A stretch of DNA of 64,000 bases from Euptelea pleiosperma (Eukaryota > Streptophyta > Magnoliopsida > Ranunculales > Eupteleaceae). The stretch is taken from positions 18,916,046 to 18,980,045 of the forward strand of contig CM068546.1 of NCBI GenBank assembly GCA_035048495.1, read 5' to 3'. The position numbers were made by a program, and so were the translations under genes. The notes under the pieces are model-generated. The model was not told the origin of the DNA. It did no database searches and was given only the letters and a program-made list of their open reading frames with translations. Shown in pieces: positions 1 through 10,181 of this stretch (its first letter is position 1; each line of letters starts with the position of its first letter).

Positions 1-124
1 GGACCCGAGAGGTCCAATAGTAGCAGAAGAGCCAGTCCGAGATGATCCTACCTTGATATCTACACCTTTTTCCAACAAATCACCTTGCTTCAACCTCTGC
101 ACCACAAAATAGTCAACCTCCCGT

Positions 125-210
125 TGGGGATGAATTCATCTTGGAAGAAGACCCAATCCCTAAAGGAGCTATTGGAGGTCCCAAAGACCCATCAATCGTA
201 AAAAGCTTCA

Positions 211-249
<39 letters not shown>

Positions 250-1990
250 TAGTTTATTTTTTCAATATTTGTAGGAATGTGGTCCCCTCAAATGCATCCA
301 TCACGCTCAAAAGTTGGTGGATTAGGAATTAGAAAAGAATGTGACAGGTTTAAGGAGAAGGTCACTCGTTCTGGATCGTCAACCTTGGCTCGGTATTCAT
401 ATAAATATATCAACCGGGTCCTAGTATCGGCATTCGTTGAGAGATGGCATCTAGAGACCAACACGTTCCACCTCCCATTTGGGGAGATGACGATTACCAT
501 TGATGATGTTAAACAACTTCTTCACCTCCCAATTCTAGTGAAGGTGGTGAAAGGGGATGCCATTAACTATAAGGATGTTGTGGATGTGTTGAAAAGGGGT
601 TTGGGAGTGACCGATGATGATGTAGATAAGGAAATAAGCAGAAATCGAGGGTTTATGATTAGGATGGAGTGGTTGCATAGCTAATTGAGTAGTGTAGCCA
701 TAGATGCCCTGGAGAGAAAAATTGATTGTGCTGTGAGTGGATATTTACTATATTTGTTAAGTGCACTCTTTTCGCTGATAAGACTGGCATTAGAGTACCT
801 ATTTTGTACTTATAGAATTTGATGAGCCTTGAAGAGGTTCATGGATATGCATGGGGGTGTAGGAGGACTTGCATTTCTATACCGTCAGCTGGGTCAAGCT
901 TCAAGCGTCAAGGTGAAACATATTGTGGGTTATTTAACTTTGTTAGAGGTATACAACCCAAATACTTTAACTTTTAAGTGAACCTTTTAACTATTTTAGT
1001 ATTTATATAATGTTATAACATTATGCAGGTATGGATATATGGAGACTTTAGAGTGGGAAGACCAGCTCTGATCTTGACTTATGCATAAGAATGGCCACGT
1101 GTTAGGCATTGATTCCACAGACATAATCTGGAGATTCAAGCGGCAACCTAATAATATTTAAGGAGCAATTAGACAATATATCGTCGGTTGATGTAAGTGT
1201 AAATGCATTTCTTACCTAGTATAGTACTTTATTAATATATGACATTGGTTTTAATTAATGTTTAATATAGGTCATTTGGGAGCCATACAGTTTATGACAC
1301 TGGTTATCTTCTCTCTTTTGGTATCGTCAAGCAATATAACCCAGACCTCATGCTTAGACAGTTCGGTCAAGTTCAGACCATTCCTCCTGAGCCACTCATT
1401 CCCGTCCGGGCAACAAGGGGTATGACGAGCCAAAGTTACAAGGTGGAATACCCTTTGTTGGATCAATATTGGTGTAGATGGAACAACCATGTTTTGTTGG
1501 CCGAAGAACGTGGAAACATTGCCATAAAGCCGTGGGATTGTGTGGATGGATACATTAAATGGTTCCATAAGATATCCCACAAGTGTGTCCAGAACCCAGA
1601 GCAAAGAACTGGTTGTCAGCCATATGAAACGACAGTGAATGAACTGGTAGTGGCAGGGGATACTGGATTGGTATGAATTAATTTATCTCCATTATAAGAT
1701 TTCTTAAAATTATTACTTTCTTTAACATCATAGTTAATTGATATTCTTCATTTGTTGTAGATGAAACGGTTGGACATAGCCTTGAGATTGCTAGAGGAAT
1801 CATTTGCAAAAGGCAGAGATCAAGACATCGGCTCTATATGTTGATTAGAGAGAGACAAATCTATGACATCTTGTGGTTTGAAACTCAATCTTCAAATCTA
1901 GTAATTGAACCAGCAGATCCAGCGGCTCACCAAGTAGATCCAACACCTCCACAGGACCCACAACTTGGAGGAAGGTGTTATTCAAGAAAA
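125..1990 (+). pseudogene. Plant mobile domain (PMD / MAIN-like) gene remnant
   Basis: The three conceptual frames together spell a plant mobile domain protein (Pfam PF10536, the MAIN/MAIL and 'PP7 long form homolog' family). Seen in order: a GGPKDPSIVKSFK-like start (about 165-210), FVERWHLETNTFHLPFGEM (about 433-490) followed by TITIDDVKQLLHLPI, a YLLYLLSALF segment near 745-770, GGLAFLYRQLGQ near 860-895, WIYGDFRVGRP near 1030-1060, and RQFGQVQTIP with a WNNHVLL segment at 1350-1500. Likely introns hold the (AT)n run and AT-rich stretches near 960-1025 and 1680-1760. Stops at about 682 and 820 and frame changes break it. PMD proteins occur both as host silencing/meristem factors and inside MULE and LTR elements. 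Here a MULE transposase follows in convergent orientation, so the PMD is probably transposon cargo. Confidence 0.85.
213..247. repeat. (AT)n microsatellite
   Basis: About 17 AT dinucleotides in a row, lying in a probable intron of the PMD remnant just upstream of the exon that opens near 275. Confidence 0.95.
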
Positions 1991-2125
1991 TGGAGAAGGG
2001 AACAAGAGACAACAACTGCCCAATCTCCAAAGGAGAAAGGCAAGGAAATGAGCAGCGTATGGAAAAGGAGAAAGGCACGGAAAAGGAGAAGGGGAAGAAA
2101 GAAAAGAATAAAAATTATAATTGTG

Positions 2126-2236
2126 GAGGCCTGTGAACCTTTTTTGAGGCATACATGCCCATAAACTTATTGAGGCATGTGAGCCTTTTTTGAGGCATAA
2201 GTGCCATAAACTTATTGAGGCGTATGAGTCTTTTTT
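2126..2236 (+). repeat. 45-46-bp tandem repeat, 2.4 copies
   Basis: Units start at 2126, 2172 and 2217. Each begins GAGGC..TGAGCC, then a T run and GAGGCATA, and ends in ATAAACTTATT. It lies directly after the lysine/arginine-rich C-terminal coding part of the PMD remnant, whose reading frame runs into the first unit. Confidence 0.85.
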
Positions 2237-2344
2237 GTTAACTATTTTATGTATAGTGATCATAGTCTTTTTTGTTAAATGTTCTATGTATATTGATCAA
2301 TCAGGAAAGAGATTCCAAATAAAAGACCAATATATTCATTGAGT

Positions 2345-2561
2345 TTTCTTAGTGTCAGTTCGATCCAACCAAAATTTACAAAATCATGTCAGTTGGATTC
2401 AACTGAAGCTGTTATCAGCCATTTCGGTTAGATATCAACATCAGAGACTGTAAGTTGTATATAACTTACATGGTTTCTCTGTTCCCTTATGAAGCCAATT
2501 TTATTAGTCTCGATTGTATTCCACCGATATGGACAACCAAATGTCGGTTGGATCCAACCGA
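2345..2561. repeat. Palindrome cluster, left copy (TCGGTTGGATCCAACCGA family)
   Basis: A perfect 18-bp palindrome, TCGGTTGGATCCAACCGA, sits at 2544-2561. Diverged relatives (GTTGGATTCAAC, TTCGGTTAGAT, TTCGATCCAACCA) are scattered from 2345. The same motif forms a denser array at 12221-12510, on the other side of the MULE transposase. Between the palindromes no gene is seen. Confidence 0.75.
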
Positions 2562-2810
2562 TGCTGTCCTCACAAATGTTGGTTGTGTGAGACCGACAAA
2601 GCTTGTTATAAGGTTTATGAGATTGACAGAGTCAAATATATTGGTACGATATCTGCACTTTTTTCTTACTTTGTTTGTAGTAATCCCTATTTACCTAATT
2701 GACCAATGTATGAATAAAATAATTATAAATCATGATAGGCATTCATTCTGTTAATTTATATGACTTTCATTTTCAAGTGACTTTCAAATAATTACTAGAC
2801 TCTCATACCA

Positions 2811-2890
2811 CAAAAAGGGCATGCAGGCCTCCAAAACAAAAAGGGCACACAGGCCTCCACAACAAAAAGGGCTTGTAGGAGTCCACAATA
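2811..2890. repeat. 26-bp tandem repeat, 3 copies
   Basis: CAAAAAGGGC recurs at 2811, 2837 and 2863, each followed by a variant of AGGCCTCCA. No coding function is seen. Confidence 0.85.
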
Positions 2891-2899
2891 ACAAATGGC

Positions 2900-3172
2900 T
2901 TAATCATCATCCACTAGAATGGCATCTGTCGGAACAACATTCCTACTAATCATTTCTTTAAACTCACGCATCCTCGCTATGTAAGGAGTTTCTCATTCCT
3001 TTGCATGTTCATGGTGATGCTTTTTCCATAAAGAAGTGACAGGGGGGATCGGAGTTTCCGATTTCAAAAAAATTTCAATGAAGTAGATCTTGTTAACTAA
3101 TCTAATTGTAATAATCTTATGTAATAACATAGGATTTGGTGACGTTCTTAAGGGAACAAATGTTAAGCAAAC
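2900..3172 (-). other. Unassigned stretch, possible transposase tail
   Basis: One minus-strand frame is open apart from one stop and contains PVTSLWKKHHHEHAKE and PYIARMREFKEMI-like sequence. It could be the last part of the MULE transposase or a second exon. I do not recognise a domain, and the position just beyond the transposase C-terminal piece is the only support. Confidence 0.2.
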
Positions 3173-3300
3173 CTACATTGAGTTGTGAACTAACACGACC
3201 TTGTAAACTGATGCAATAAGAATACTCATTGGTTGTGGAGATATGGTTGTGAAGTTACCTTGAGATGACCCGAGATGCCTCTTCAATTTTGAATGAGAAC
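3173..3300 (-). pseudogene. MULE transposase, C-terminal piece
   Basis: The minus-strand frame reads HSKLKRHLGSSQGNF, the segment that in FAR1-type MULE transposases follows the HFGN-TTNRVES motif, then runs to a stop. The motif's first half lies 1.16 kb away at 4465-4520. The solo LTR at 3301-4464 separates them, and the frame closes exactly once the LTR and one target copy are removed in thought. This piece was therefore continuous with the 4465-5345 piece before the LTR arrived. Confidence 0.85.
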
Positions 3301-3601
3301 TGTGGGTACCGTATTTTCTGGCAAGTAATATGATAACACATGTCACTAGCACGGTACGTGCACGATACGAGAGATAGACACCTGGTGTTGTCCAGCATGC
3401 GTGAATAAATGCGCCGGAGAAATCTACAGAGGTTGTAATCAATCCCTTCTTGTCGCACATCATCCATAAATGGAAGAACCACGTGTCAAATGGAGCAATA
3501 AAAAAGGATGTATCTCGGGACAGGATTAGTAACGGAACGCATTGAAGCTTCAACAATTAATATGTCGGAAGAGTATTCAATCTTTCCTGACACATTAGCA
3601 G

Positions 3602-3882
3602 TATACTTGATGTGATTGACATTCAACTCAACTTGACAAAGTCAAACATCAGACTTGACGATATTGACATTCAACTCATCTCGACAAGTTCAAATAGCGA
3701 CGCTTGACGGGATTGACATTCAACTTATCTCGACAAGTTCGATAGTCAGATTTGACAGGATTGACCTTCAACTCACCGGGTAAGGTAAAACATCATACTT
3801 GACAGGAGTAACATTCGACTCATCTCGACAAGTTCAACAACATACTTGACGGGAATGACTTTCAATTCATCCCGACAAGTAA
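3602..3882 (+). repeat. 47-49-bp tandem array in the solo LTR, about 6 copies
   Basis: Units begin near 3605, 3653, 3702, 3751, 3797 and 3844. Consensus: ACTTGACGGGATTGACATTC, then AACTCATCTCGACAAGTTCAA. ACTTGACGGGATTG and CATCTCGACAAGT are near reverse complements, so every unit is an imperfect hairpin. It lies upstream of the TATA box, where LTR enhancer repeats often sit. Confidence 0.85.
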
Positions 3883-4170
3883 ACAAAATTCTACGAATAG
3901 ATGAGTGTTCTAAACTACGACCAGGTTAATTATTGACTTATCTGTTATTTGATAGCCACGTGGTGATTAGTTTGATTATTACGTCCATTTCCGCATTCTC
4001 CCATTCAAATATCTGCTACGAAGAGTGCCACCTCCGTCATTTCAGATATAACTGAATGGGAAAAGTTAGGATCCAACAAGAAGATGCGGTTTCATAACAG
4101 AATCTCTCCAGATCGGATCTAACTAACGAAAAACGGACACGTAGGAGGTGAGTCATGCCAGTTCTAAGGG

Positions 4171-4178
4171 TATAAATA
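4171..4178 (+). promoter_or_regulatory. TATA box of the solo LTR
   Basis: TATAAATA in the context GGGTATAAATACACAA. It lies about 870 bp into the LTR and about 100 bp upstream of a gypsy-like R-region motif (near 4285). Confidence 0.6.
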
Positions 4179-4464
4179 CACAATATTCAGAACTAAGAAA
4201 ATGATCTTGTTCTCCGGATCCAAATAGTCTAAACTCTGAATCATCTTTTCTATATTTCTTAAACCCTATTAGAGCTCCCTATACTGACTTGAGCATCGGA
4301 GTGTTATCAATAGGTACGACCACGCTTCATTCGAAGATTATCCTATCATCCACAGCAGAGAAGAAGTTCTGTCCTGAAGCATCAGATTTGCCGGACCATC
4401 ATCAAGATACGAATCGTCTGACCTCGAAGATTGTGTGAGATAGATCTGATATTTTTTCTCCACA

Positions 4465-5345
4465 AGAACCTTCTTCTTTATTAGTTGTAGTATTTCCAAA
4501 GTGAGTGATTGTATCAGTCCATGCAGTTACAAAGTGCTCCTTATACTTCGACAACCAACTATCTCTCACATATGAAAGCACGTCAGAGTACTGAGCAAAA
4601 TCCTCGTCAAATGCCGATAGTCGATCCGCAAACTCTTTCTTTATCGAAGAATGTACCAAATCATTCCACCGAGAGAAAAAACTTTTCATTCTTTGTTGGT
4701 TTCAAAATAACCTTTGCAATTAGCCATTACATTCCAAGAGATGTGAAAATGACATAGAAGGTTTTTTGAATCTAAAAACACTTTTTGATAGCATTCATTA
4801 GAGATAACTCCCTATCTATCACAAATACCGATGGGAGCGCTTTCATGTCAAAAATAGACTTCAAACATTCCAATGCCCACGTATAATTATCTTAACAATC
4901 GATTGGACCCCATGTACAATCGATTGCAATTACGAACAGAAAAATCATCCGTACAGTACAATCGATTGGACTTAGAGTGCCTCCATGTAAACAAAAGAAA
5001 CATTAAATGATAGACTGGTAGATGTAACTCCCACAATCTCTAATAGTAGCATTTAAAAGATGTTTGTCTTATACGTATAATCCATAAGCAATATAGATAA
5101 AAAAATTTCGCAAATTGGATTGAATTCGGATGGGACCAAAACAAATCTCTCACTTCCTGGGTATATGCTCTTGCATCCTATTCCATTATACATACCCATG
5201 CTCGTTCAATTGCATCAATAGCTGTTGCATTTGCAACCTTCTAGCCATTTCGGAAACTTTCATTTGCGCTCGGGCATTATATATTGTCCTAATCGTATAC
5301 ACATTCAATTTGTCTTTGTTCTTCAATGTATTGATCGAGGATTTC
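4465..5345 (-). pseudogene. MULE (FAR1-type) transposase, central DDE part
   Basis: Read on minus, the frames give KPREIL, then LKNKDKLNVYTIRTIYNAR, an MDYTYKTN block (first catalytic Asp, near 5090), LLEIVGVTSTSLSFNVSFVY, NYTWALECL, FVIDRELSLMNAI (second Asp, near 4810), and WLSKYKEHFVTAWTD then HFGNTTTNKEE (third acidic position, 4480-4540). These are the ordered motifs of the MULE domain found in FAR1/FRS-related transposases. Frame changes occur near 5200-5330, and a roughly 90-bp insertion with three CAATCGATTG palindromes splits it at 4893-4972. The N-terminal part lies at 11640-12017, across a nested LTR insertion. Confidence 0.9.
4893..4972. repeat. CAATCGATTG palindromes inserted in transposase coding DNA
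   Basis: Perfect 10-bp palindromes at 4896-4905, 4917-4926 and 4959-4968. They lie in a stretch with stops, between coding for FVYMEAL and NYTWALECL, which in the family are only a few residues apart. The stretch is therefore an insertion of about 90 bp. Confidence 0.75.
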
Positions 5346-5620
5346 CCTTGGCTTAACACCAGCCTTGTGATAAGTATATTTCTTGTGTTGTCAATTCTAT
5401 AACAAGCCTAGGTATTTATATAATGTCTATTTAGTCAACTGCGAGAACTTGGAGAGCAGGACTGGTGATTCTGAGAATGGTTATGAGGTGATCCCTAATG
5501 CGCAGTTGGGACTTGAGTTTGTGGGCTTAGAAAAACCATCAAAGTCTCACTTGAACATATTTGAAGCCTATCAGGCTATTATGAGAAACCCCCAACACCT
5601 GGAATCCTAATTGGACAAAC
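5346..5620 (+). other. Unassigned, short open frame 5383-5610
   Basis: A 75-codon frame (5383-5610) is rich in Glu/Ser/Asn and shows no family I recognise. The stretch separates the MULE transposase break point from the copia LTR homology that starts near 5621. It may be part of the inserted copia element or another fragment. Confidence 0.2.
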
Positions 5621-5867
5621 TATCATAGGGGTCGTCCGGACTTTGAGACAAGGCGACTAGAGGGAAATGAACCCTGGTCGACTGGTTTGTCAAGTCGATT
5701 GACCGGTCTCGGGTTTCTTCGAATCACGAGCGCGCATTTTCCTTCCCATTTGACTATAAATACTCTTTCCTCTACCCTTCATACTTACCAATTCACTTAG
5801 TCTTCTCTTGAGTTCTTCATCTTCTAAGAGAATTATTTGTGCTCCATTTGTTTGCTTTGGTGGTTCA
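5621..5867 (+). mobile_element. Ty1/copia (Sirevirus-like) LTR, left half
   Basis: Homologous over its length to 61977-62190: GGGTCG.CCGG, then GAGCGCGC, a CTATAAATAC promoter (TATAAATA at 5755-5762), TACTTACCAATTCACTT, CTCTTGAGTT and GCTT.GGTG.TTCA. It stops at 5867, where the LTR element 5868-11050 is inserted. The right half resumes at 11051. Confidence 0.75.
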
Positions 5868-6767
5868 TGTAAGGGAAAATTCTCACACCGCCCTTGAAAT
5901 ACGTATTATATCAGATGTCTCTCCCAAATCCGCCTGATCTGATTGCTCCGCCGACCAAGTAGATGTCTGGCTCGAGGTGATCGTCTGTACTCCCGTACGA
6001 TCCGATAAGCTTGCCGGCACGCCGTCTCCTCATCCGAGTCATCCGATGTCACCTACAAAATAGCTCCGTTGTTGGGAAATCCACCGTAGAGCCTCCGATG
6101 CTTAAGTCAGAGTCCTTCTAGAACCTCTCGAATCTTCTCTCTTCGCCCTTTCCTCCCCCAAATTGCTTGCCTTCCCTTTTACTGTAGCTTTCTATTTATA
6201 GGATACGCGACCCCTTACGTGTCCAAGAGCACGATAGAGGTCGTACCAATCAATCTGGATATCTTTGTCTTATATGTGACCTGTCGTAGATCTTGTTTTG
6301 CTAAGGAAGTACAATAGGTGGCTGTTTTTCGTTTGTTGCTCAGCCCCTGCTTTTCATTTGGCCGACTAGCCGTGATATAAGTGTAATTGGCGTAGTTGGC
6401 CAGACCTTCATCATGCTTCAACTGATCAACACTTCATCATTTCTAAGTCGGCCAACCTTTCATCGTGTACAAGTCGGCCAAATCTTCGTCAATCTCAAGT
6501 TGGCCAACCCATCATTGTGTTGGAGTCGGCCAACCCAATACAGTCGGCTAAACATTCATCATTATCACGTCGGCCAACCCATACAATCGACCAGGCATTC
6601 ATCATTATCATGTCGGCCGAATGTATCCATACAGTCGGCCAGGCATTCATCATTATCACGTTGGCCAAATCATCGTTATGAACAAGGCGGCCATTCGGTC
6701 AAAGTACTTTGGGACACATGTCATCATCGTAAGAACCCACATGTACCGTCTGAAAATATCCCTTACA
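5868..6767 (+). repeat. 5' LTR (900 bp)
   Basis: Matches 10182-11050 nearly throughout, with scattered substitutions and small indels. It contains a three-unit tandem of about 47 bp (about 6540-6680) built on GTCGGCCA and CATTCATCATTATCA. No TGG-type primer site is obvious directly after CCCTTACA. Confidence 0.9.
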
Positions 6768-7193
6768 ATCGCCCCCTCTCAGGGTTCGTGGAATGCCCGA
6801 CTACACGAATCCCGAGAAGGTTTATACACGTATCATGTTACCCTTTCTCCGTTGCTTCGTATTTCAGCGACGTCTCTTCGATTTGACGCGGCATTAAATG
6901 CAGATGCCACATGTCATACTTTCATTGGTTCGTATGGGCGGTTCTGCAGACGTCTCATCGATATCCGTAAGTGCTGTCGGAAATCATAATTACCTTCACA
7001 GTATAAATAGGTCTCCACTATTCATTCTTACTTTTACCTGTTGTAAAATTCTCTCCTGCGATTTTTATATTCTTCTTGCTCTCGACCTTCTCGGCTTACT
7101 CGGCACTTTTACTAGGATCACTCGAATCCCATATCTTTTCAGTCGGATATCTTGCTCTAAGGTACTCCTTTTCACTTTAGTAAACTTTTCGTT

Positions 7194-7826
7194 ATGTCGG
7201 CTACATCATCCTCTGATAGTCCGTCTCTCCGAGACTCCGACGTTGAGTCTCAAGTCAGTCCTGACTTGGAGTACGTCCGGGAATGCTATAGAATTCCCAG
7301 TGACTTTAGCCTTCGTTATGTCCCCTCTCCTACTCGCTATTCGCACCACACAGTGATTCACCCTGACACCATCTATATTACAGTTGGCCAGCTTGACGCC
7401 GGCCTCTCTCTCCCTCTCTTGTCGTTTGCCCATGAATTCTTAAACTTTTATCGGGTAGCCCCAGGCCAGATGTCTAGCAACTTTTGATGTGCTCTTCGGG
7501 CGTTCAATCGTATACGAACGTACTAGGGCCGAGAAATCACCTTGGACGATGTCCGTCGTCAACATTATATCAAGGTGGTTCCGAAATCTAAGAGCGGCGA
7601 TTCCGAGACCTGTGGGTCTCCTCTAAATTTCCTGGCCACTCGGCCGGGTAGGGTCCCCATTCTAGAGGCCATCCAAGATAGTGACAAGGGGTGGCAACGT
7701 TTTCCTTTCTTTGTCTCGGGCGCATGGGAAAGAGGGCCTGACGACCATAGGCCCCCACTTGCCAATAGGAACTTTGGGGTTCGAGGTATTCGCCGGACCT
7801 CTCTTCTATCTTTTCGATTAACATAG
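7194..7826 (+). pseudogene. Gag-like protein, PF04195 'gypsy-type' domain, N-terminal part
   Basis: The frame opening at 7194 encodes a Ser/Asp-rich start, then VIHPDTIYITVGQLDAGLSL and LLSFAHEFLNFYRVAPGQ. This is the layout of the PF04195 'putative gypsy-type transposon' domain, common in plant LTR elements. A TGA at 7485-7487 (probably a former TGG) and a second stop near 7525 interrupt it. The same protein resumes at 7542-7826 (GWQRFPFFVSGAWE, the FYV segment of the family). An AG acceptor at about 7864 suggests an intron before the next coding piece. Its role in the element is presumed gag-like and has not been shown here. Confidence 0.7.
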
Positions 7827-7837
7827 GATGTAATTTA

Positions 7838-8739
7838 TTGACTAATGACTTCTATTTTTTTGCAGCTCGTACCGACAGCTCATCTCGGGGACTCCCCAAG
7901 GCCATTCTTCCGTTGTGTATTGCTCTTCGGACGCTTTCGTCTGACATCTACCAGCGCCTCGTCGGACTTGACGAACAAGGCTACTATTTCGAGGCTCAAC
8001 CTTCTTCCGAGGAAGAGCTACAAGAAAGGGTGCTCGACTCTGAGCTGATTTACCGGCTTCTCACCAAGGCCGAGAGGCAAAGATTCATCCTCGAGAGGCA
8101 GAGGATCAAGCGGGATCTCAAGGAGAGGAGCCGATTCCCGAAGCCTCCCATGAAGCCGACTTCTCTCCGGAATATTTCGGCACCCCGGTTGGCTCTCAAC
8201 CCGCCGAGGACGTATCCGAGGTACCTCTGACTCAGAGACTTATTACTATAGATTCTGATTTGTCTTCATCCGATTCTCCTTGTTCTCCGTTTTATCATCC
8301 ATTGCCTCATGAGTTCTCTCATTTGGTGCAGTCTCTCGGATACTTCTATCGTAGTGACCCGACTGCCGAGCCCCTCCTCTCCGAGCAATATTCTTATGAT
8401 CTTCTCCACGCCCAAGAGATGACGAGATTAAACATCTCTGGTCCTTCAGCTGACTCCTCTCCCCCCTACGAAGGTTCCTACTCCCGAAAGCGGCAGGGGG
8501 AGACACTTCCTCGAGCTGCTGCAAAGCACCCCCGAGATGATGGGGCTTCTAGTTCTCGGCCGGCCCCTCCTCGGGTCGTTCAGGCCGTGCCTGCTTCCAC
8601 AACTGCTCTGACTCCCCGACAGTCGGGGAAATCATCCGGGGCTCCCCCGCCGCCTTCTCGGCCTTGTGCAGCTGGGTGCGTCATCCGAGGATCTGACTCC
8701 GGAGTCGATCCTCACTCAGCTCGGGTAGCCCCAGACTAG
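7838..8739 (+). pseudogene. Gag-like protein, middle part
   Basis: Two frames in turn (7866-8230, then 8260-8739) give a charged segment with many Glu/Arg (ERQRFILERQRIKRDLKERS), then a Ser/Pro-rich linker with RKRQGETLP. This order (PF04195 domain, basic helix, Pro/Ser linker, coiled coil) is typical for the proteins of these elements. The frame change near 8230 and a stop at 8738-8740 show decay. A possible intron (donor about 8907, CATG/GTAATT) leads to the coiled-coil part. Confidence 0.55.
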
Positions 8740-8999
8740 ATGCCCGTCTACAAGTCCCGGGACGACGTGTCGATAAAAGCTGACCAAAGCGTGGTGAAGG
8801 ATGCGTCCGTTGCTCGGATCATCGGGGACATTAGCCGCACCCCGACAGATGACCTCATGTTCATGCTCGTTCGTGGTAGATAACTTCTACCAGGGCATGG
8901 CCATGGTAATTTCTTCCTTCCATCATTTTGTTAACTTTTCATTTTCATTTTTGTTATCATTCTCGTTATTACTCGTTCCAACATTCTTTTAAATTTTAA

Positions 9000-9596
9000 T
9001 TGTCTCTCAACTCCTTCCCGACGATGTTCACTCGGCTCACCGAGGAGATCAAGACTTTACAAGTTGAGAAGGAGGCCCGTCAAGTTGAGTTGGCGGCTGT
9101 AAAGGCTTCAGAGAAGGAGCTCTCAGCTCAAAATGAGCATGCGTGCAAAGAACTCAACGATGCCAACGTCGAGAAGCATCGCTTGTCGGGGATCATCCGA
9201 GAGTTCGAGAAGAGAGAGGCTGGCCTCCAGAAGGAGTTTGAGGTTGAGATGGAGGCGGAGAAGACAAAGATCGAGACCGCTCTCCGGGCTGAACTCGAGG
9301 CCCTTGCCAATGATGTTATCGCCCTATGGGCCGCGCATGCTGACAAATATAAACATCAAAGGGATGAAGCTCGGGGTGAGATCTCGGATCTTTTGAAGTC
9401 CCGCGACGTGCCGCCGACTCCCAGGGCATCTGCCGGAGATGAACCAGTTGACAACCCAACGGACGACCTAACTACTTTGGCTCAAGCGGCCGAAAATGTT
9501 GTGCCGGAGACCGTCGAGGTCACGGCACCTGAAGTCCCGGCACCGGAGCTCCCAGCCTCCGAGCACCCGACTTCAGAGATCATTCTTGATGCCTAG
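9000..9596 (+). CDS. Element-encoded coiled-coil protein (198 codons)
   Basis: Residues 10-135 are almost only Glu/Lys/Ala/Leu/Arg with a heptad pattern (for example LTEEIKTLQVEKEARQVELA), a long coiled coil. The C-terminal 60 residues are Pro/Glu/Ala-rich with EVPAPELPASEHP. It is probably the C-terminal exon of the gag-like protein that starts at 7194. In related elements a helix continues directly from the NFYQGMAM segment seen at 8885-8906. The frame is open throughout. GC content is clearly higher than in the surrounding DNA. Confidence 0.6.
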   Translation: MSLNSFPTMFTRLTEEIKTLQVEKEARQVELAAVKASEKELSAQNEHACKELNDANVEKHRLSGIIREFEKREAGLQKEFEVEMEAEKTKIETALRAELEALANDVIALWAAHADKYKHQRDEARGEISDLLKSRDVPPTPRASAGDEPVDNPTDDLTTLAQAAENVVPETVEVTAPEVPAPELPASEHPTSEIILDA

Positions 9597-9599
9597 GTG

Positions 9600-10178
9600 T
9601 AATTTTTAGCCTTAGGCCTTGTCTTTCTCTTGGCCGTGTGGCTGTTACACATTACTTCTTGGCCCTTCGATTGGCCATATACTTTAAACTCTTTTAACTC
9701 TTGCACTCAGGCCCTTCGATTGGCCTTACATCTTTTCAATACTGTTTATATTTGGGCCCTTTGATTGGCCGACTATGCATATATCATCTGTTTTCTGCTC
9801 GTTATCTATTTATGTGAATGTTTTACTATTGTATGTTTTTGAAATTGTGCTTATTATGGTCGTGTGGCCGACATCTCTTTATATTATAACATAATTTGTT
9901 TACTATGACCGTGCGGCCGACGTATCTGTTTTACACTTTATTCATTGTTCATTATGTTCTAACATAACTGTTTATATTTCGTTTATACTATGTTAACTGC
10001 AACACCTTTATTCATTGTGGCCGTGTGGCCGACGTTTCATTTATACTTTATGGCCGTGCGGCCGACGTTTCACTTAAATTGGATGGTTGTAGCCAGTTCA
10101 TTCGCTTGGACGGCTGGAGCCTGTCCCGTTTAGTCGGACGGCCGAAGCCAGTCCCGTTCGCTTGAAACCTTTGGTGGT
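9600..10178 (+). repeat. 3' untranslated part with GGCCGTGYGGCCGACG repeats
   Basis: Short motifs recur: GGCCCTTCGATTGGCC (three times, about 9660-9760) and GGCCGTGTGGCCGACGTTTC variants (9857, 9905, 10020, 10048). Each contains near-palindromic GGCC...GGCC. No coding is seen. A polypurine tract, normally expected just before the 3' LTR, is missing. Confidence 0.6.
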
Positions 10179-10181
10179 TCA

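Larger units (their letters stand above)
3301..4464 (+). mobile_element. Solo LTR with 5-bp target duplication
   Basis: It begins TGTGGGTACC and ends TTCTCCACA, so the ends are TG...CA with an inverted TGTGG/CCACA pair. AGAAC precedes it (3296-3300) and follows it (4465-4469). Removing it and one AGAAC rejoins the MULE transposase reading frame. It carries a TATAAATA box at 4171 and a downstream CTGACTTGAGCATCGGAG motif, which resembles the R region of Ty3/gypsy Tat/Athila-type LTRs. That family assignment is inference. No internal domain or second LTR is present, so it is a solo LTR left by LTR-LTR recombination. Confidence 0.9.

Noticed and set aside
2811..2890. Regular short repeats as a CRISPR array
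   Set aside because: Plant nuclear DNA, only three units, and the spacers are near-identical repeats, not unique.
3563..3592. TGTCGGAAGAG...CTTTCCTGACA read as the start of an LTR
   Set aside because: It is an imperfect palindrome inside the solo LTR. The borders 3301/4464 have TG...CA, inverted ends and an exact AGAAC duplication, and they restore the flanking frame.
3602..3882. Evenly spaced dyad repeats as a CRISPR-like array
   Set aside because: The whole 47-49-bp unit repeats, so there are no unique spacers. It sits inside an LTR.
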